From Chitinophagaceae bacterium C216 (GTDB taxonomy: Bacteria > Bacteroidota > Bacteroidia > Chitinophagales > Chitinophagaceae), in contig CP144143.1 in NCBI GenBank assembly GCA_028485475.2, positions 3,278,127 through 3,342,126 on the forward strand: 64,000 nt of DNA, given 5' to 3'. The notes beneath the pieces were generated by a model that was given only the letters and a program-made list of their open reading frames with translations, made no database searches and was not told where the DNA came from. Below, piece by piece: positions 39,546 through 48,469 of the stretch (the first letter of the stretch is position 1; every line of letters begins with the position of its first letter). Position numbers and translations under genes: made by a program.

Positions 39546-39572
39546 AAGAGACCGATTCGGTCTCTTTTCTTT
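39546..39572 (+). terminator. Intrinsic terminator in the 5' leader of the cyanophycin-type operon
   Basis: A perfect 9-bp stem (39546-39554 with 39558-39566) and a 3-base loop are followed by TTCTTTT. No plus-strand gene of normal size lies upstream, so it either ends a small RNA or regulates read-through into the SusC gene 79 bases downstream. Confidence 0.7.
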
Positions 39573-39650
39573 TAATGTTTAAACATTTTTTTTATTTTTA
39601 AGCCCTTAATAACCAATTTCTACTTATTATCTTATTAATTAGTAACTATC

Positions 39651-42600
39651 ATGATTACAGCATTTGATTATGAGAAAATGGACAGGCGGAGCTGTCTCTT
39701 TTCAAGAAAAACGCTTAGACTCGGTGTGTCTACACTTTGCTTTCTATTATTTATTCATGACGGAAGTGCCACAGCTTATTCGCCACTAAAAGTACCGGAT
39801 GTTGCCTTCGGTAGTTCATCAGTTCAATGGAAAAAAATCAGAGGAATTGTTTTAGATGTAAATGGCTCGCCCATTGCAGGTGCAGTAATAAGCCTGAACG
39901 GCAAACCTATCAGCCTTACAACCTCCGGCGATGGCCTTTTTGAAATTGAAGCCAACGAAGGCGATGTATTGGAAATCTCTCACGTATCATATACTACACA
40001 AAAGGTTATTATCGGAAAAGAAACCCAACTAACTATTGTTTTACAGCTTAATATTAATAGTTTAGATCAGGTTGTTATAACGGGTTACACAGAGTACTTA
40101 AAAGGTAAAAGCCCAAGTGCCTCAACACAGATAAATGCTGAAAACATCAATAAAATACCCATGAGTACTCTGGACCAAATACTCCAGGGACGTGTACCCG
40201 GAATGAGCGTTATTTCAAGCTCGGGACAACCAGGTCAGGCAGCAGCCGTAGTAATAAGAGGTATTGGTTCTATAAACGGAAGTACCACCCCATTATATGT
40301 AATGGATGGTATTCCTATAGAAAGCGGGTATTTTCAAACCATCAATCCCGAAGACATTGAATCTATCACGGTTTTAAAAGACGCTTCGGCTAAAGCACTC
40401 TATGGTTCCAGAGGTTCCAATGGAGTTATTGTAATTAATACCAAAAAAGGGAAAAAGGGAAAGCCTCGTATCCATTATAGTTCTCAATACGGTTTCTCTA
40501 CCTTAACACAACCCACTTTTGAAATGACGGACACCAAGGAACGTCTGCGTTTTGAAGAAGAAGTAGGTCTTGAAACCGGTCGTGATATTGGACCTGGATG
40601 GCGGTTCTCTCCTAAAAATCCCACTTACGCCAATCAGTCTCCCGAGTGGCAACGAAATGCCGATCGTATATTAGACAGCTTAAGTAAAATAAATACCGAT
40701 TGGCGCGACATGTTCTTCCAAAACGCCCGCTTCATGGAGCAACAAGTAAGCCTTAGCGCCGGCAATGAAAATGTTCAAACCTACAGTGCTGTAGGCTTAT
40801 GGAAAGAAGAAGGTATTGTGAAAGAAACAGGAATGGACAGATTCTCGCTCCGCAACAATACCAATCTTAACTTTGGAAGATTTTCCGCCGGTGTAAATCT
40901 TTCTTTAGGATATTCCTCCTCGCGCTTTACGTATAATGAAGGAGGCACCTCAGTAGGTACTCCTATGGCTTCGGTGTATTATGCTTTACCATATGAATAT
41001 CCTTATACACCTGATGGAGTATTCCATCCGGTAGACAACGGAATGGGTTTTTATGATACACGTGAAGGAAGCCGTGGTATAGATGTTCTCTACGGAACAT
41101 CAGATAAAACCGAGCAGTTTAAAACCATATTAGGACTAGATCTGGCATATGAAATAATAAAAGGCCTTAAGGTTAGTACCCGAACCGGTATCGACTTGAG
41201 ACACTCGGTGGATCAATTATTTATCAACCCGCAATCGTACATAGGTAGCAGACAGCCTGGAGAAAAGGGGGCCTTTGGTGAAGGATATCGCAGAAATTTC
41301 AATATAGTATCTACATCGGGAATCACATACAAAAAAAGACAAGGAGTACATGATTTTGAAATTTCAGGATTCTTCGAATATCTATATAACCATTACCGAG
41401 CATTCAGTTACAGAGGTTATGGCCTAGATGACAGATTACCGGAAACACCTGCCAGTATTACTGTAAGTACTGCATTTTTACCCACGCTCAGCGGTAGCCG
41501 CTCTAACAGTGCCCTCATGTCATACATGAGTGTAGGTCGCTACTCGTTTAACAATAAATATACCGTTACTGCCAGTTACAGATATGATGGTGCTTCACTG
41601 TCATCTGTACCCAAGAAGAATCGTTGGCACGGATTCTATTCCTTTGGAGCCAGCTGGGACGCAAAACAGGAGCATTTCTTAAAAAATTCACAACTAATCT
41701 CTGTTTTGCATGTAAGAGCAAGTTTTGGTCAAACTGCTAGTCCATTTGGTAGCAACTTCGCTTACCTGCCTACCTATTCAGCCAACACTACATACGGAGG
41801 CTTACCGGGCATCAGACCATCCAACATCGGGAACCCCGATTTCGATTGGGAGTATGTAGACGAGTTTAACGCAGGCTTTGACCTTTCGCTTTTCAAATCA
41901 CAGCGAATCAAATTGATCATAGATTTTTATAGCAAAATCACAAAGAACATGTTTATCGACCTGCCGCTTTCGGCCACTGCTGGGGCCGGATCCGGCGGTA
42001 CCGCTCCACTAAGCTCCGCTAAAATGAGCAATAAAGGGATTGAGTTTAATTTAAGCGGGGACATCATACAAACCCAAAACTGGAATTGGAATGTAGGGGT
42101 AAATGGAGCATTTAATAGAAATAAAATTCTTCGTGTGAGTGATGTTACCGACGAGCTGCCAGATGGTGATACCAGAATTATCAAAGTAGGATATCCCTAT
42201 GGCACCTATTACGCTCCCCGTTGGGCAGGTGTGGATCCAGCCACAGGAGATGCGCTATATTATAATCGCGACGGTTCCATCACCAATGTATATAACGAAG
42301 AACAACAGGCAGTTCCTCTTAATGCATCTATGTATCCCAAGCTAACCGGAGGAATTACCACAACCATACGCTGGAAAACCCTTTCATTAAACGCCTTATT
42401 CTCGTTTGTATCCGACGTACAGCGCTGGAACAACATCGACTTTTACATCGAGAATCAGGCGTACATGACAAGCAACCAAAGTAAGAGGATGCTGTATGAC
42501 CGCTGGAAAAAACCTGGCGATATAGCACACTTACAACGCATAGATATCCCCAGAAATTTCACATCTAAAGATATCCAGGATGCAGCATTTATGCGTTTGA

Positions 42601-42806
42601 GAAACCTAAGACTCAACTATAGTGTACCTAGCGCACTACTGCAGTCTTTACAAGTGGTAAAATCTGTAGACGTATTTGTGCAGGGGCAAAATCTGATTAC
42701 CTGGACTACATGGCGCGGATTGGACCCCGAAAACAACCGTCAATACGGAAGATTTGAATATCCTAACGCCCGCAAATACACAGTTGGCATCAACATTAAT
42801 TTCTAA
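39651..42806 (+). CDS. SusC/RagA TonB-dependent transporter of the cyanophycin-type operon
   Basis: The 1051-residue outer-membrane channel has a signal region (residues about 1-43), a carboxypeptidase-like repeat (IRGIVLDVNGSPIAGAVISL), the link LDQVVITGYTEYLKGKSPSA, the plug with VLKDASAKALYGSRGSNGVIVINTKKG, and a barrel ending in ARKYTVGININF with the terminal Phe needed for barrel insertion. It would import peptides or oligomers with energy from TonB. An alternative start is Met10 (39678). The gene is intact and is followed after 11 bases by susD. Substrate is inferred from the two cyanophycinases and the isoaspartyl peptidase downstream. Confidence 0.9.
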   Translation: MITAFDYEKMDRRSCLFSRKTLRLGVSTLCFLLFIHDGSATAYSPLKVPDVAFGSSSVQWKKIRGIVLDVNGSPIAGAVISLNGKPISLTTSGDGLFEIEANEGDVLEISHVSYTTQKVIIGKETQLTIVLQLNINSLDQVVITGYTEYLKGKSPSASTQINAENINKIPMSTLDQILQGRVPGMSVISSSGQPGQAAAVVIRGIGSINGSTTPLYVMDGIPIESGYFQTINPEDIESITVLKDASAKALYGSRGSNGVIVINTKKGKKGKPRIHYSSQYGFSTLTQPTFEMTDTKERLRFEEEVGLETGRDIGPGWRFSPKNPTYANQSPEWQRNADRILDSLSKINTDWRDMFFQNARFMEQQVSLSAGNENVQTYSAVGLWKEEGIVKETGMDRFSLRNNTNLNFGRFSAGVNLSLGYSSSRFTYNEGGTSVGTPMASVYYALPYEYPYTPDGVFHPVDNGMGFYDTREGSRGIDVLYGTSDKTEQFKTILGLDLAYEIIKGLKVSTRTGIDLRHSVDQLFINPQSYIGSRQPGEKGAFGEGYRRNFNIVSTSGITYKKRQGVHDFEISGFFEYLYNHYRAFSYRGYGLDDRLPETPASITVSTAFLPTLSGSRSNSALMSYMSVGRYSFNNKYTVTASYRYDGASLSSVPKKNRWHGFYSFGASWDAKQEHFLKNSQLISVLHVRASFGQTASPFGSNFAYLPTYSANTTYGGLPGIRPSNIGNPDFDWEYVDEFNAGFDLSLFKSQRIKLIIDFYSKITKNMFIDLPLSATAGAGSGGTAPLSSAKMSNKGIEFNLSGDIIQTQNWNWNVGVNGAFNRNKILRVSDVTDELPDGDTRIIKVGYPYGTYYAPRWAGVDPATGDALYYNRDGSITNVYNEEQQAVPLNASMYPKLTGGITTTIRWKTLSLNALFSFVSDVQRWNNIDFYIENQAYMTSNQSKRMLYDRWKKPGDIAHLQRIDIPRNFTSKDIQDAAFMRLRNLRLNYSVPSALLQSLQVVKSVDVFVQGQNLITWTTWRGLDPENNRQYGRFEYPNARKYTVGININF

Positions 42807-42817
42807 TCTAAGTAACT

Positions 42818-44218
42818 ATGCAGATAAAAAAAATATTCTCCATATTAGCATTAACAGTACTCGTATTCCAGTCTTGTTCCAAACTGGACAATGCTCCTTC
42901 AGATTTTATAGATCCTAGTAAAGCGTTCCGCAATCTGGACGACGTAAACATGGGAGTAATCGGAGCCTATGCTCCCTTAACTTCCACCATCATAGAAACA
43001 GGGGCAATAGTATCAGATGAAGTAATGTTTCCTACAGAGAATACGGTATCTAATACCACAGCTCATCGCTGGTTGTACAATTCATCATCAGGATCAGTAA
43101 CATCGGCATTCTATGAGTATTATGTAGTGATAGACCGTGCGAACCGGGTATTAGAAGCTATTCCCAATATTCCCGTTAACGCTTCTACACAAAGCAAACT
43201 CGACCAGTACCACGGAGAAATGCTAGCATTACGTGCTTACTGCCATTTTGAATTATTGAGAGCTTATGCTTCTGGATACGAGAAAGACAGCGTAGGTATT
43301 CCATACATGAAAGAACGCAAACTGGGCTATCCCGCCAGAGCATCTGTTCAATCTAATTTTGAAGATATCAATACCGATCTTCAAGCTGCCAAAGCGCTCA
43401 TTCCTACCAGCTTCAATGACAATAGTCGCATTACTAGAACAGCTGTGGCTGCTATTCAAGCGCGTGTGGCTTTATATCAGAAAAACTGGAGCGATGCTAT
43501 TACTTATGCGTCAGAAGTCATAAACAGCGAACCGCTAGCTCCCAAAGGTGATTTTGCTAAAATCTGGAAAGATGAAAGTCAATCAGAAGTCGTGTGGAAA
43601 CTTGCCCGTGTAATCGGCGACTCTCGAATCGGTGCAGCATTTTTCCGCGAGACAGGCGAAATAGTACTTTATGCCCCCTCATTTAAATTGATTGATCAGT
43701 TTGGCCCTATATCGCAAAGAACCGACGATGTTCGATTCGAAAGCTATATCGAATACGCACCGAACCGTCCTGCAGGGAAATCCCAGTATCTTGTCAATAA
43801 ATATGTGGGGGGCAATCCGAGTTATAGAGGTCTGGCTGATGTAAAGCTGTTTCGTACCGGAGAAATGTATTTAATTAGAGCCGAAGCATATTTGGAAAAT
43901 AACAATCTTGTTGAAGCAGCGAAGGACTTAAACGAGCTAAGAAGAGCCAGAATTTATAACTACATCGATCAGAACTTTGCCGACAAAACCAGCTTATTGA
44001 ATGCCATTTACAACGAACGCTTTAAAGAGCTGGCATTTGAAGGGCATCGGTTTTTTGACTTAAAACGCAGAAGGATGCCCGTGGAGCGCACTACTCAAGA
44101 CGCTGTCAATACTTCCGGTGCAGTTAGACTGGAATCAACAGCGGCTCAGTATTGCTTCCCAATACCGGCAAATGAAATGGCTGTTAATAAAAATATGACT
44201 CAAAATCCCCACTATTAA
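42818..44218 (+). CDS. SusD/RagB-family lipoprotein of the cyanophycin-type operon
   Basis: The 466-residue lipoprotein (MQIKKIFSILALTVLVFQSCSK, lipidated Cys20) has the SusD core: YYVVIDRANRVLEAIPN, HGEMLALRAYCHFELLRAYA, TGEMYLIRAEAYLENN, LNELRRARI and the C-terminal ERFKELAFEGHRFFDLKRR. It should close the SusC channel and bind substrate at the cell surface. It is shorter than the SusD of the polysaccharide locus in this window (529 residues) and lies 9 bases before the cyanophycinase gene. A peptide rather than glycan ligand is inference from context. Confidence 0.9.
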   Translation: MQIKKIFSILALTVLVFQSCSKLDNAPSDFIDPSKAFRNLDDVNMGVIGAYAPLTSTIIETGAIVSDEVMFPTENTVSNTTAHRWLYNSSSGSVTSAFYEYYVVIDRANRVLEAIPNIPVNASTQSKLDQYHGEMLALRAYCHFELLRAYASGYEKDSVGIPYMKERKLGYPARASVQSNFEDINTDLQAAKALIPTSFNDNSRITRTAVAAIQARVALYQKNWSDAITYASEVINSEPLAPKGDFAKIWKDESQSEVVWKLARVIGDSRIGAAFFRETGEIVLYAPSFKLIDQFGPISQRTDDVRFESYIEYAPNRPAGKSQYLVNKYVGGNPSYRGLADVKLFRTGEMYLIRAEAYLENNNLVEAAKDLNELRRARIYNYIDQNFADKTSLLNAIYNERFKELAFEGHRFFDLKRRRMPVERTTQDAVNTSGAVRLESTAAQYCFPIPANEMAVNKNMTQNPHY

Positions 44219-44227
44219 ACTTCAACA

Positions 44228-45298
44228 ATGAAAAAAATCATTTCTGCAATATTTGTCGTGTGGGTTTGCATAGGTTGTGGCAAATCATCCGACCCTAATA
44301 ACCCGTTTCGACCGGATGCGCCCAAACCTTCGGAACCCGTAACGCGCTCAGCTTCCATCGGCATTGTAGGAGATGCAGCAGATGTGCAAACACAAACAAA
44401 AGGCGGAATTGTGATTATGGGAGGCGGTTCGGATGTAAGTGCAGCACTACAATGGATGATTGAACGAAGCGGAGGTGGTGATGTAGTAGTTATTCGCGCT
44501 ACAGGAACAGATGCTTACAATAGTTACATCAAAGGGCTTGGCAATGTCAACTCTGTAGAAACGTTGAAAATCGATTCGCGTAAACTTGCTGACGATGATA
44601 ATGTAGCCAGAATCATTCGCGAAGCTGAGATGTTGTTCATTGCCGGAGGAGATCAGTCTGACTATGTGAACTATTGGAAGGGAACCAAAGTAATGGCGGC
44701 TATCAATTATCTGATCAATGAGAAAAAAGTTCCCGTAGGCGGAACCAGTGCAGGCGCCGCCATTCTAGGCAATTATTATTTCAGCGCAGAAAGAGGTGGT
44801 ATTGATTTGTCACTTAACATTAATGCACTCACCAACCCTTATCACGAAAGAGTAATCATCGGAAGAGATGACTTTTTAAAATTTCCCATACTGCAAAATG
44901 TCATCACCGATCAGCACTTTTCTCAGCGCAATAGACAAGGTCGCTCCATTGCTTTTTTAGGAAGAATCATGAAAGATTGGGGTAAAACTCCTTACGGTAT
45001 TGCTGTGGATGAGGCCACTGCTGTTTGCATTGATGAAAACGGCATAGCCACTGTTATTGGCAGCAACAAGGCTTTCTTCTTAAAAACTGATGCAGCTAAA
45101 GCGCCCGAAACTTTTGCCGTAAATACGCCTGTAACTTGGAACCACGAAGGAAAAGCAATACAGGTATTTGCTCAGTCGGGAACAGCAAGTAACAATAAAT
45201 TTAATTTGAACACCTTTCAGCCAGAAAGCACTAACGGCCTTGAAAAATATTGGTGGGCTGTAGCATCAGGCAACTGGGCTCAAAGTGTTCGTGACTAA
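44228..45298 (+). CDS. Lipoprotein cyanophycinase (peptidase S51 family)
   Basis: Cyanophycinase cuts the Asp-Arg polymer cyanophycin to beta-Asp-Arg dipeptides. The 356-residue protein is a lipoprotein (CIGCGKSS, Cys17), has GGIVIMGGGSDV, the nucleophile motif GGTSAGAA with Ser174, TDQHFSQRNRQGR with His230, and VDEATAVCIDE, all as in S51 cyanophycinases. About 25 Pro-rich residues link the lipid anchor to the domain, as expected for a surface or periplasmic enzyme. A second family member follows two genes later. Related S51 members include alpha-aspartyl dipeptidase, but the DQHF-type motif and length favour cyanophycinase. Activity on cyanophycin itself is inferred. Confidence 0.85.
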   Translation: MKKIISAIFVVWVCIGCGKSSDPNNPFRPDAPKPSEPVTRSASIGIVGDAADVQTQTKGGIVIMGGGSDVSAALQWMIERSGGGDVVVIRATGTDAYNSYIKGLGNVNSVETLKIDSRKLADDDNVARIIREAEMLFIAGGDQSDYVNYWKGTKVMAAINYLINEKKVPVGGTSAGAAILGNYYFSAERGGIDLSLNINALTNPYHERVIIGRDDFLKFPILQNVITDQHFSQRNRQGRSIAFLGRIMKDWGKTPYGIAVDEATAVCIDENGIATVIGSNKAFFLKTDAAKAPETFAVNTPVTWNHEGKAIQVFAQSGTASNNKFNLNTFQPESTNGLEKYWWAVASGNWAQSVRD

Positions 45299-45310
45299 CA
45301 TTTAAATACC

Positions 45311-46366
45311 ATGAAAAGTATAATTAAAACAATAGTATTATGTGCCGGCATATCTAGTCTTGCCCTCCAGTCATGCACTAATAAGGCCATAGAAGATAAA
45401 AACACTAAGTATGTGATGGTAATTCATGGGGGTGCGGGCACTATTGAGAAGCAGCACATGACAGAGGAAAAAGAGAAAGCCTATGTAGCAGCATTGACAG
45501 AAGCTCTACAAACGGGCCACAAGCTGCTTCAAGAGGGCAAATCCGCTCTTGATGCCGTACAAGCCGCTGTAAACGTGCTGGAAGATTCGCCTCTATTCAA
45601 TGCCGGTAAAGGAGCAGTATTTACTAATGAAGGGAAAAACGAACTAGACGCTTCCATCATGGACGGGCAGACCCTAAAAGCAGGTGCCGTTGCCGGTGTT
45701 ACCAATATCAAAAATCCGATCAACGCAGCACGTGCTGTAATGGAACAATCAGAACATGTAATGATGGTTGGACGAGGCGCAGAGCTGTTTGCAGCAGCCC
45801 ATGGCTGCGACACTGTTCCCCCTTCATATTTTTTTACACAGGAGCGTTGGGACCAATTGCAAAGAACTATTCAAAAAGAAAGCAATGGACGCAATGCCTA
45901 TCATGAACCAGATCCACGGCAGCAACAGATATACGGACTTACTGCAAAAGATGCAAAGTTTGGAACTGTTGGGGCTGTAGCATTGGATCAACAGGGCAAT
46001 TTGGCGGCAGCAACTTCAACCGGGGGCATGACTAACAAGAGATATGGCCGTGTAGGCGACTCTCCTATCCTCGGTGCCGGCACATATTGCAATAACAATA
46101 CAGCCGGCATATCATGTACAGGATGGGGCGAATACTTCATCAGAGCTACTGCTGCAAGCCGGGTATCAGCGTTGATGGAACTGAAAAACCTATCGGTTAG
46201 CGATGCAGCCAAACAAGTAATCGAAGAAATCGAACGTCTAGGCGGTGATGGGGGTATCATTGCTCTGGATAAGAACGGAAATGTTGCCATGGAATTCAAT
46301 ACATCGGGCATGTACCGTGGCACCGTGGATGAGAACGGAAAAATATCTGTACACATTTACAAGTAA
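45311..46366 (+). CDS. Lipoprotein isoaspartyl peptidase / L-asparaginase (Ntn family)
   Basis: The enzyme should split beta-aspartyl dipeptides such as beta-Asp-Arg, the product of cyanophycinase, into Asp and Arg. The 351-residue precursor has a lipobox (LALQSC, Cys22), IHGGAGTIEK, FNAGKGAVFTNEGKNELDASIMDG, and the autoprocessing site DAKFGTVGAVALD: cleavage before Thr219 makes the N-terminal nucleophile of the beta chain. The downstream TSTGGMTNKRYGRVGDSPILGAGTY is also typical. A lipoprotein form is unusual compared with cytoplasmic IaaA and places the final step outside the cytoplasm. It stands between the two cyanophycinase genes, 12 and 6 bases apart. Confidence 0.88.
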   Translation: MKSIIKTIVLCAGISSLALQSCTNKAIEDKNTKYVMVIHGGAGTIEKQHMTEEKEKAYVAALTEALQTGHKLLQEGKSALDAVQAAVNVLEDSPLFNAGKGAVFTNEGKNELDASIMDGQTLKAGAVAGVTNIKNPINAARAVMEQSEHVMMVGRGAELFAAAHGCDTVPPSYFFTQERWDQLQRTIQKESNGRNAYHEPDPRQQQIYGLTAKDAKFGTVGAVALDQQGNLAAATSTGGMTNKRYGRVGDSPILGAGTYCNNNTAGISCTGWGEYFIRATAASRVSALMELKNLSVSDAAKQVIEEIERLGGDGGIIALDKNGNVAMEFNTSGMYRGTVDENGKISVHIYK

Positions 46367-46372
46367 CAAACC

Positions 46373-47218
46373 ATGAAAAGATTTTTGCTTAGAAAATATC
46401 TCTTATTTATAGTTCTAGCTTTAACGTGGGTATCCTCCTACGGACAAGCCTATAAAGGCGCTCTCTTCATTATCGGTGGTGGGGATCGACCTCCCCAGCT
46501 CATGAAAGCTTTAATCGAAACTGCACAATTAAGGCCTACGGATTACATTGTAGTACTTCCTATGGCAACAAGTATTCCGGAAGAATCCGTAGCATACTTC
46601 AAATCCCAAATTAAAAATTTGTGCGGCAATTACATTACCAGTTTTAATTTCAATAGAGAACAGGCAGATCATCATCAAGCATGGATCGATTCGGTTCGTA
46701 ATGCCCGATTAATCTACATCACAGGTGGAGACCAAAACAAATTTATGAAAGTAGTGTATGGCACCCGCCTATATGATGCTATGCACGAGGCATTGCGCAA
46801 TGGAGCTACCATCTCCGGAACGAGTGCCGGGGCCGCAGTCATGTCGCAAATAATGATTACGGGAGAAGAGCGGGAAGATAAAAAAGGTAGTTTTAAAGAC
46901 ATTAAAAAGAATAATACAATTACTTCCCAAGGAATGGGATTTATTACCGGCGCCATTATTGACCAACACTTCATAAAACGTAGTAGACACAACCGACTAA
47001 TTAGCCTACTTGCCGATCATCCCAATAAGAAAATTGTAGGAATAGATGAAAGTACTGCAATTATCGTAAAAGGAAAAGAAGCTCGAGTTGTGGGAGAAAA
47101 CCAAGTGCTTGTAATTGCATCTCCCAAGAATCTAAAAACTTTCAAAAACAACAAAGTAGCATTTAAAAACGCAAATTTCTCCTTGTTTTCAGAAGGAGAC
47201 AAGTTTGCAATAAAATAG
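46373..47218 (+). CDS. Second cyanophycinase-family protein, secreted
   Basis: The 281-residue S51-family protein has a normal signal peptide (ending SSYGQ) and no lipobox, so it should be soluble in the periplasm or secreted. It carries FIIGGGDRP, ITGGDQNKFM, the nucleophile motif ISGTSAGAAVM with Ser151, IIDQHFIKRSRHNRLIS with His199, and GIDESTAIIV. It differs clearly from the lipoprotein copy (no long linker, different core), so it is not a recent duplication. It could act on shorter products or on a different end of the polymer. The next gene is 45 bases away. Confidence 0.82.
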   Translation: MKRFLLRKYLLFIVLALTWVSSYGQAYKGALFIIGGGDRPPQLMKALIETAQLRPTDYIVVLPMATSIPEESVAYFKSQIKNLCGNYITSFNFNREQADHHQAWIDSVRNARLIYITGGDQNKFMKVVYGTRLYDAMHEALRNGATISGTSAGAAVMSQIMITGEEREDKKGSFKDIKKNNTITSQGMGFITGAIIDQHFIKRSRHNRLISLLADHPNKKIVGIDESTAIIVKGKEARVVGENQVLVIASPKNLKTFKNNKVAFKNANFSLFSEGDKFAIK

Positions 47219-47263
47219 TTAGATAATTTTTTAATCAAACTTAACAGTCAAAAAATCATAAAA

Positions 47264-48391
47264 ATGATGACACTTAAAAGACTATTGACTACCTTTTTAA
47301 TTATCATAATTGCTTTGACAGGTTGTAAGAAAACAAAATACAATTTCAACGACCTTCCACCTACTGTTAAAAGCTATTTCACAGTAGCCAATAACCAGTG
47401 GAACATAAATGAAACCATTCAATTCACCAACCAATCGGAGAACGGGGATTCCTATTTTTGGGACTTTGGAGATGGAACAACATCCACTGAAAAAGATCCC
47501 AGCAAAACTTATCCTAATCCGGGTACTTATACAGTTAAACTTAGAGTAATCGGACAAGGCGGAACAGGCAACTATTCCATGGATATTGTTATCATCGACC
47601 CCAATATTATCATCGACACAGATAAAGAATTGTACTTTATCGAGTACGGTAGCAAGCTTGTACGTAAGATTTCGCTTGTCCCAGGTTCTACAGTAGAAAC
47701 CGTTATCAATATGACAGGTCGCGAAGCGCATGGTATGGCCTATGATTCTATAAACAAGCATATTTATTATTGCGATTTCCAGAATACCAACTCGGGTAAG
47801 ATTTGGAGGATGGATTTTGATGGCGAAAATTTAGTTGAGTTACTTTCCGGTTTGGCTTCTCCTTACGGGGTTGTGTTAAATCTGGCCGAAGGTAAAATGT
47901 ACATCGCCGATGGTCCCAATGTATCCCGAGCCAATCTGGACGGTAGCGAATATGAAAAAACATTTATAACTATCCCCGGTGGAGCGATGCGTGCTGTGGC
48001 ATTTAATAGCAAATCCAATACCATCTATTTTTATGAAGTAAACGATGAAAATCTTTTTGCAGCCAAAACAGACGGTACAGGGGTTGAAGCTGTTATTGAA
48101 GGCGCTTACGGCTATGGCATCTTTATAGATGAAGTAAATGACAAGATCTATTATGATGATAGAAACAATACGGGTATTATGCAGGCCAACTTAGACGGCT
48201 CTGGTATAACTAAAATTGCAAATGTTACCGGGAATAGAGGCGGTTCGGGTATAGTGGTTGATTATAAAGAAAACAAACTATACTGGGCTGAAACTAATAA
48301 CGGATTTATTAAAAGAGCTAATCTCGATGGTTCTGGTGCCGAAACTTTCCTATCAGGAGTAAATAACCCCAGGGGGATGTTTATAAAATAA
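47264..48391 (+). CDS. PKD-domain plus YWTD-type beta-propeller lipoprotein
   Basis: The 375-residue lipoprotein (IIALTGCKKTK, Cys21) has a PKD domain at about residues 35-112 (SYFWDFGDGTTSTEKDPSKTYPNPGTYTVKLRV) and then a six-bladed beta-propeller of LDL-receptor YWTD type with repeats like KMYIADGPNVSRANLDGSE, KIYYDDRNNTGIMQANLDGSG and KLYWAETNNGFIKRANLDGSG. Such proteins bind partners rather than catalyse. As last gene of the operon, before a strong terminator, it may help hold the polymer or the enzymes at the surface; that is inference. Confidence 0.75.
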   Translation: MMTLKRLLTTFLIIIIALTGCKKTKYNFNDLPPTVKSYFTVANNQWNINETIQFTNQSENGDSYFWDFGDGTTSTEKDPSKTYPNPGTYTVKLRVIGQGGTGNYSMDIVIIDPNIIIDTDKELYFIEYGSKLVRKISLVPGSTVETVINMTGREAHGMAYDSINKHIYYCDFQNTNSGKIWRMDFDGENLVELLSGLASPYGVVLNLAEGKMYIADGPNVSRANLDGSEYEKTFITIPGGAMRAVAFNSKSNTIYFYEVNDENLFAAKTDGTGVEAVIEGAYGYGIFIDEVNDKIYYDDRNNTGIMQANLDGSGITKIANVTGNRGGSGIVVDYKENKLYWAETNNGFIKRANLDGSGAETFLSGVNNPRGMFIK

Positions 48392-48402
48392 ACACTAGAA
48401 AC

Positions 48403-48432
48403 TAAAAGTGGCGACTCAAGGGTCGCCACTTT
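48403..48432. terminator. Strong bidirectional intrinsic terminator
   Basis: A perfect 12-bp stem (48403-48414 with 48421-48432) with a 6-base loop, framed by A and T tracts, lies 11 bases after the propeller gene and ends both that operon and the convergent arginine decarboxylase gene. Confidence 0.9.
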
Positions 48433-48469
48433 TTTATTCAGTATACATCGATACCATTTCTTAATTGCA

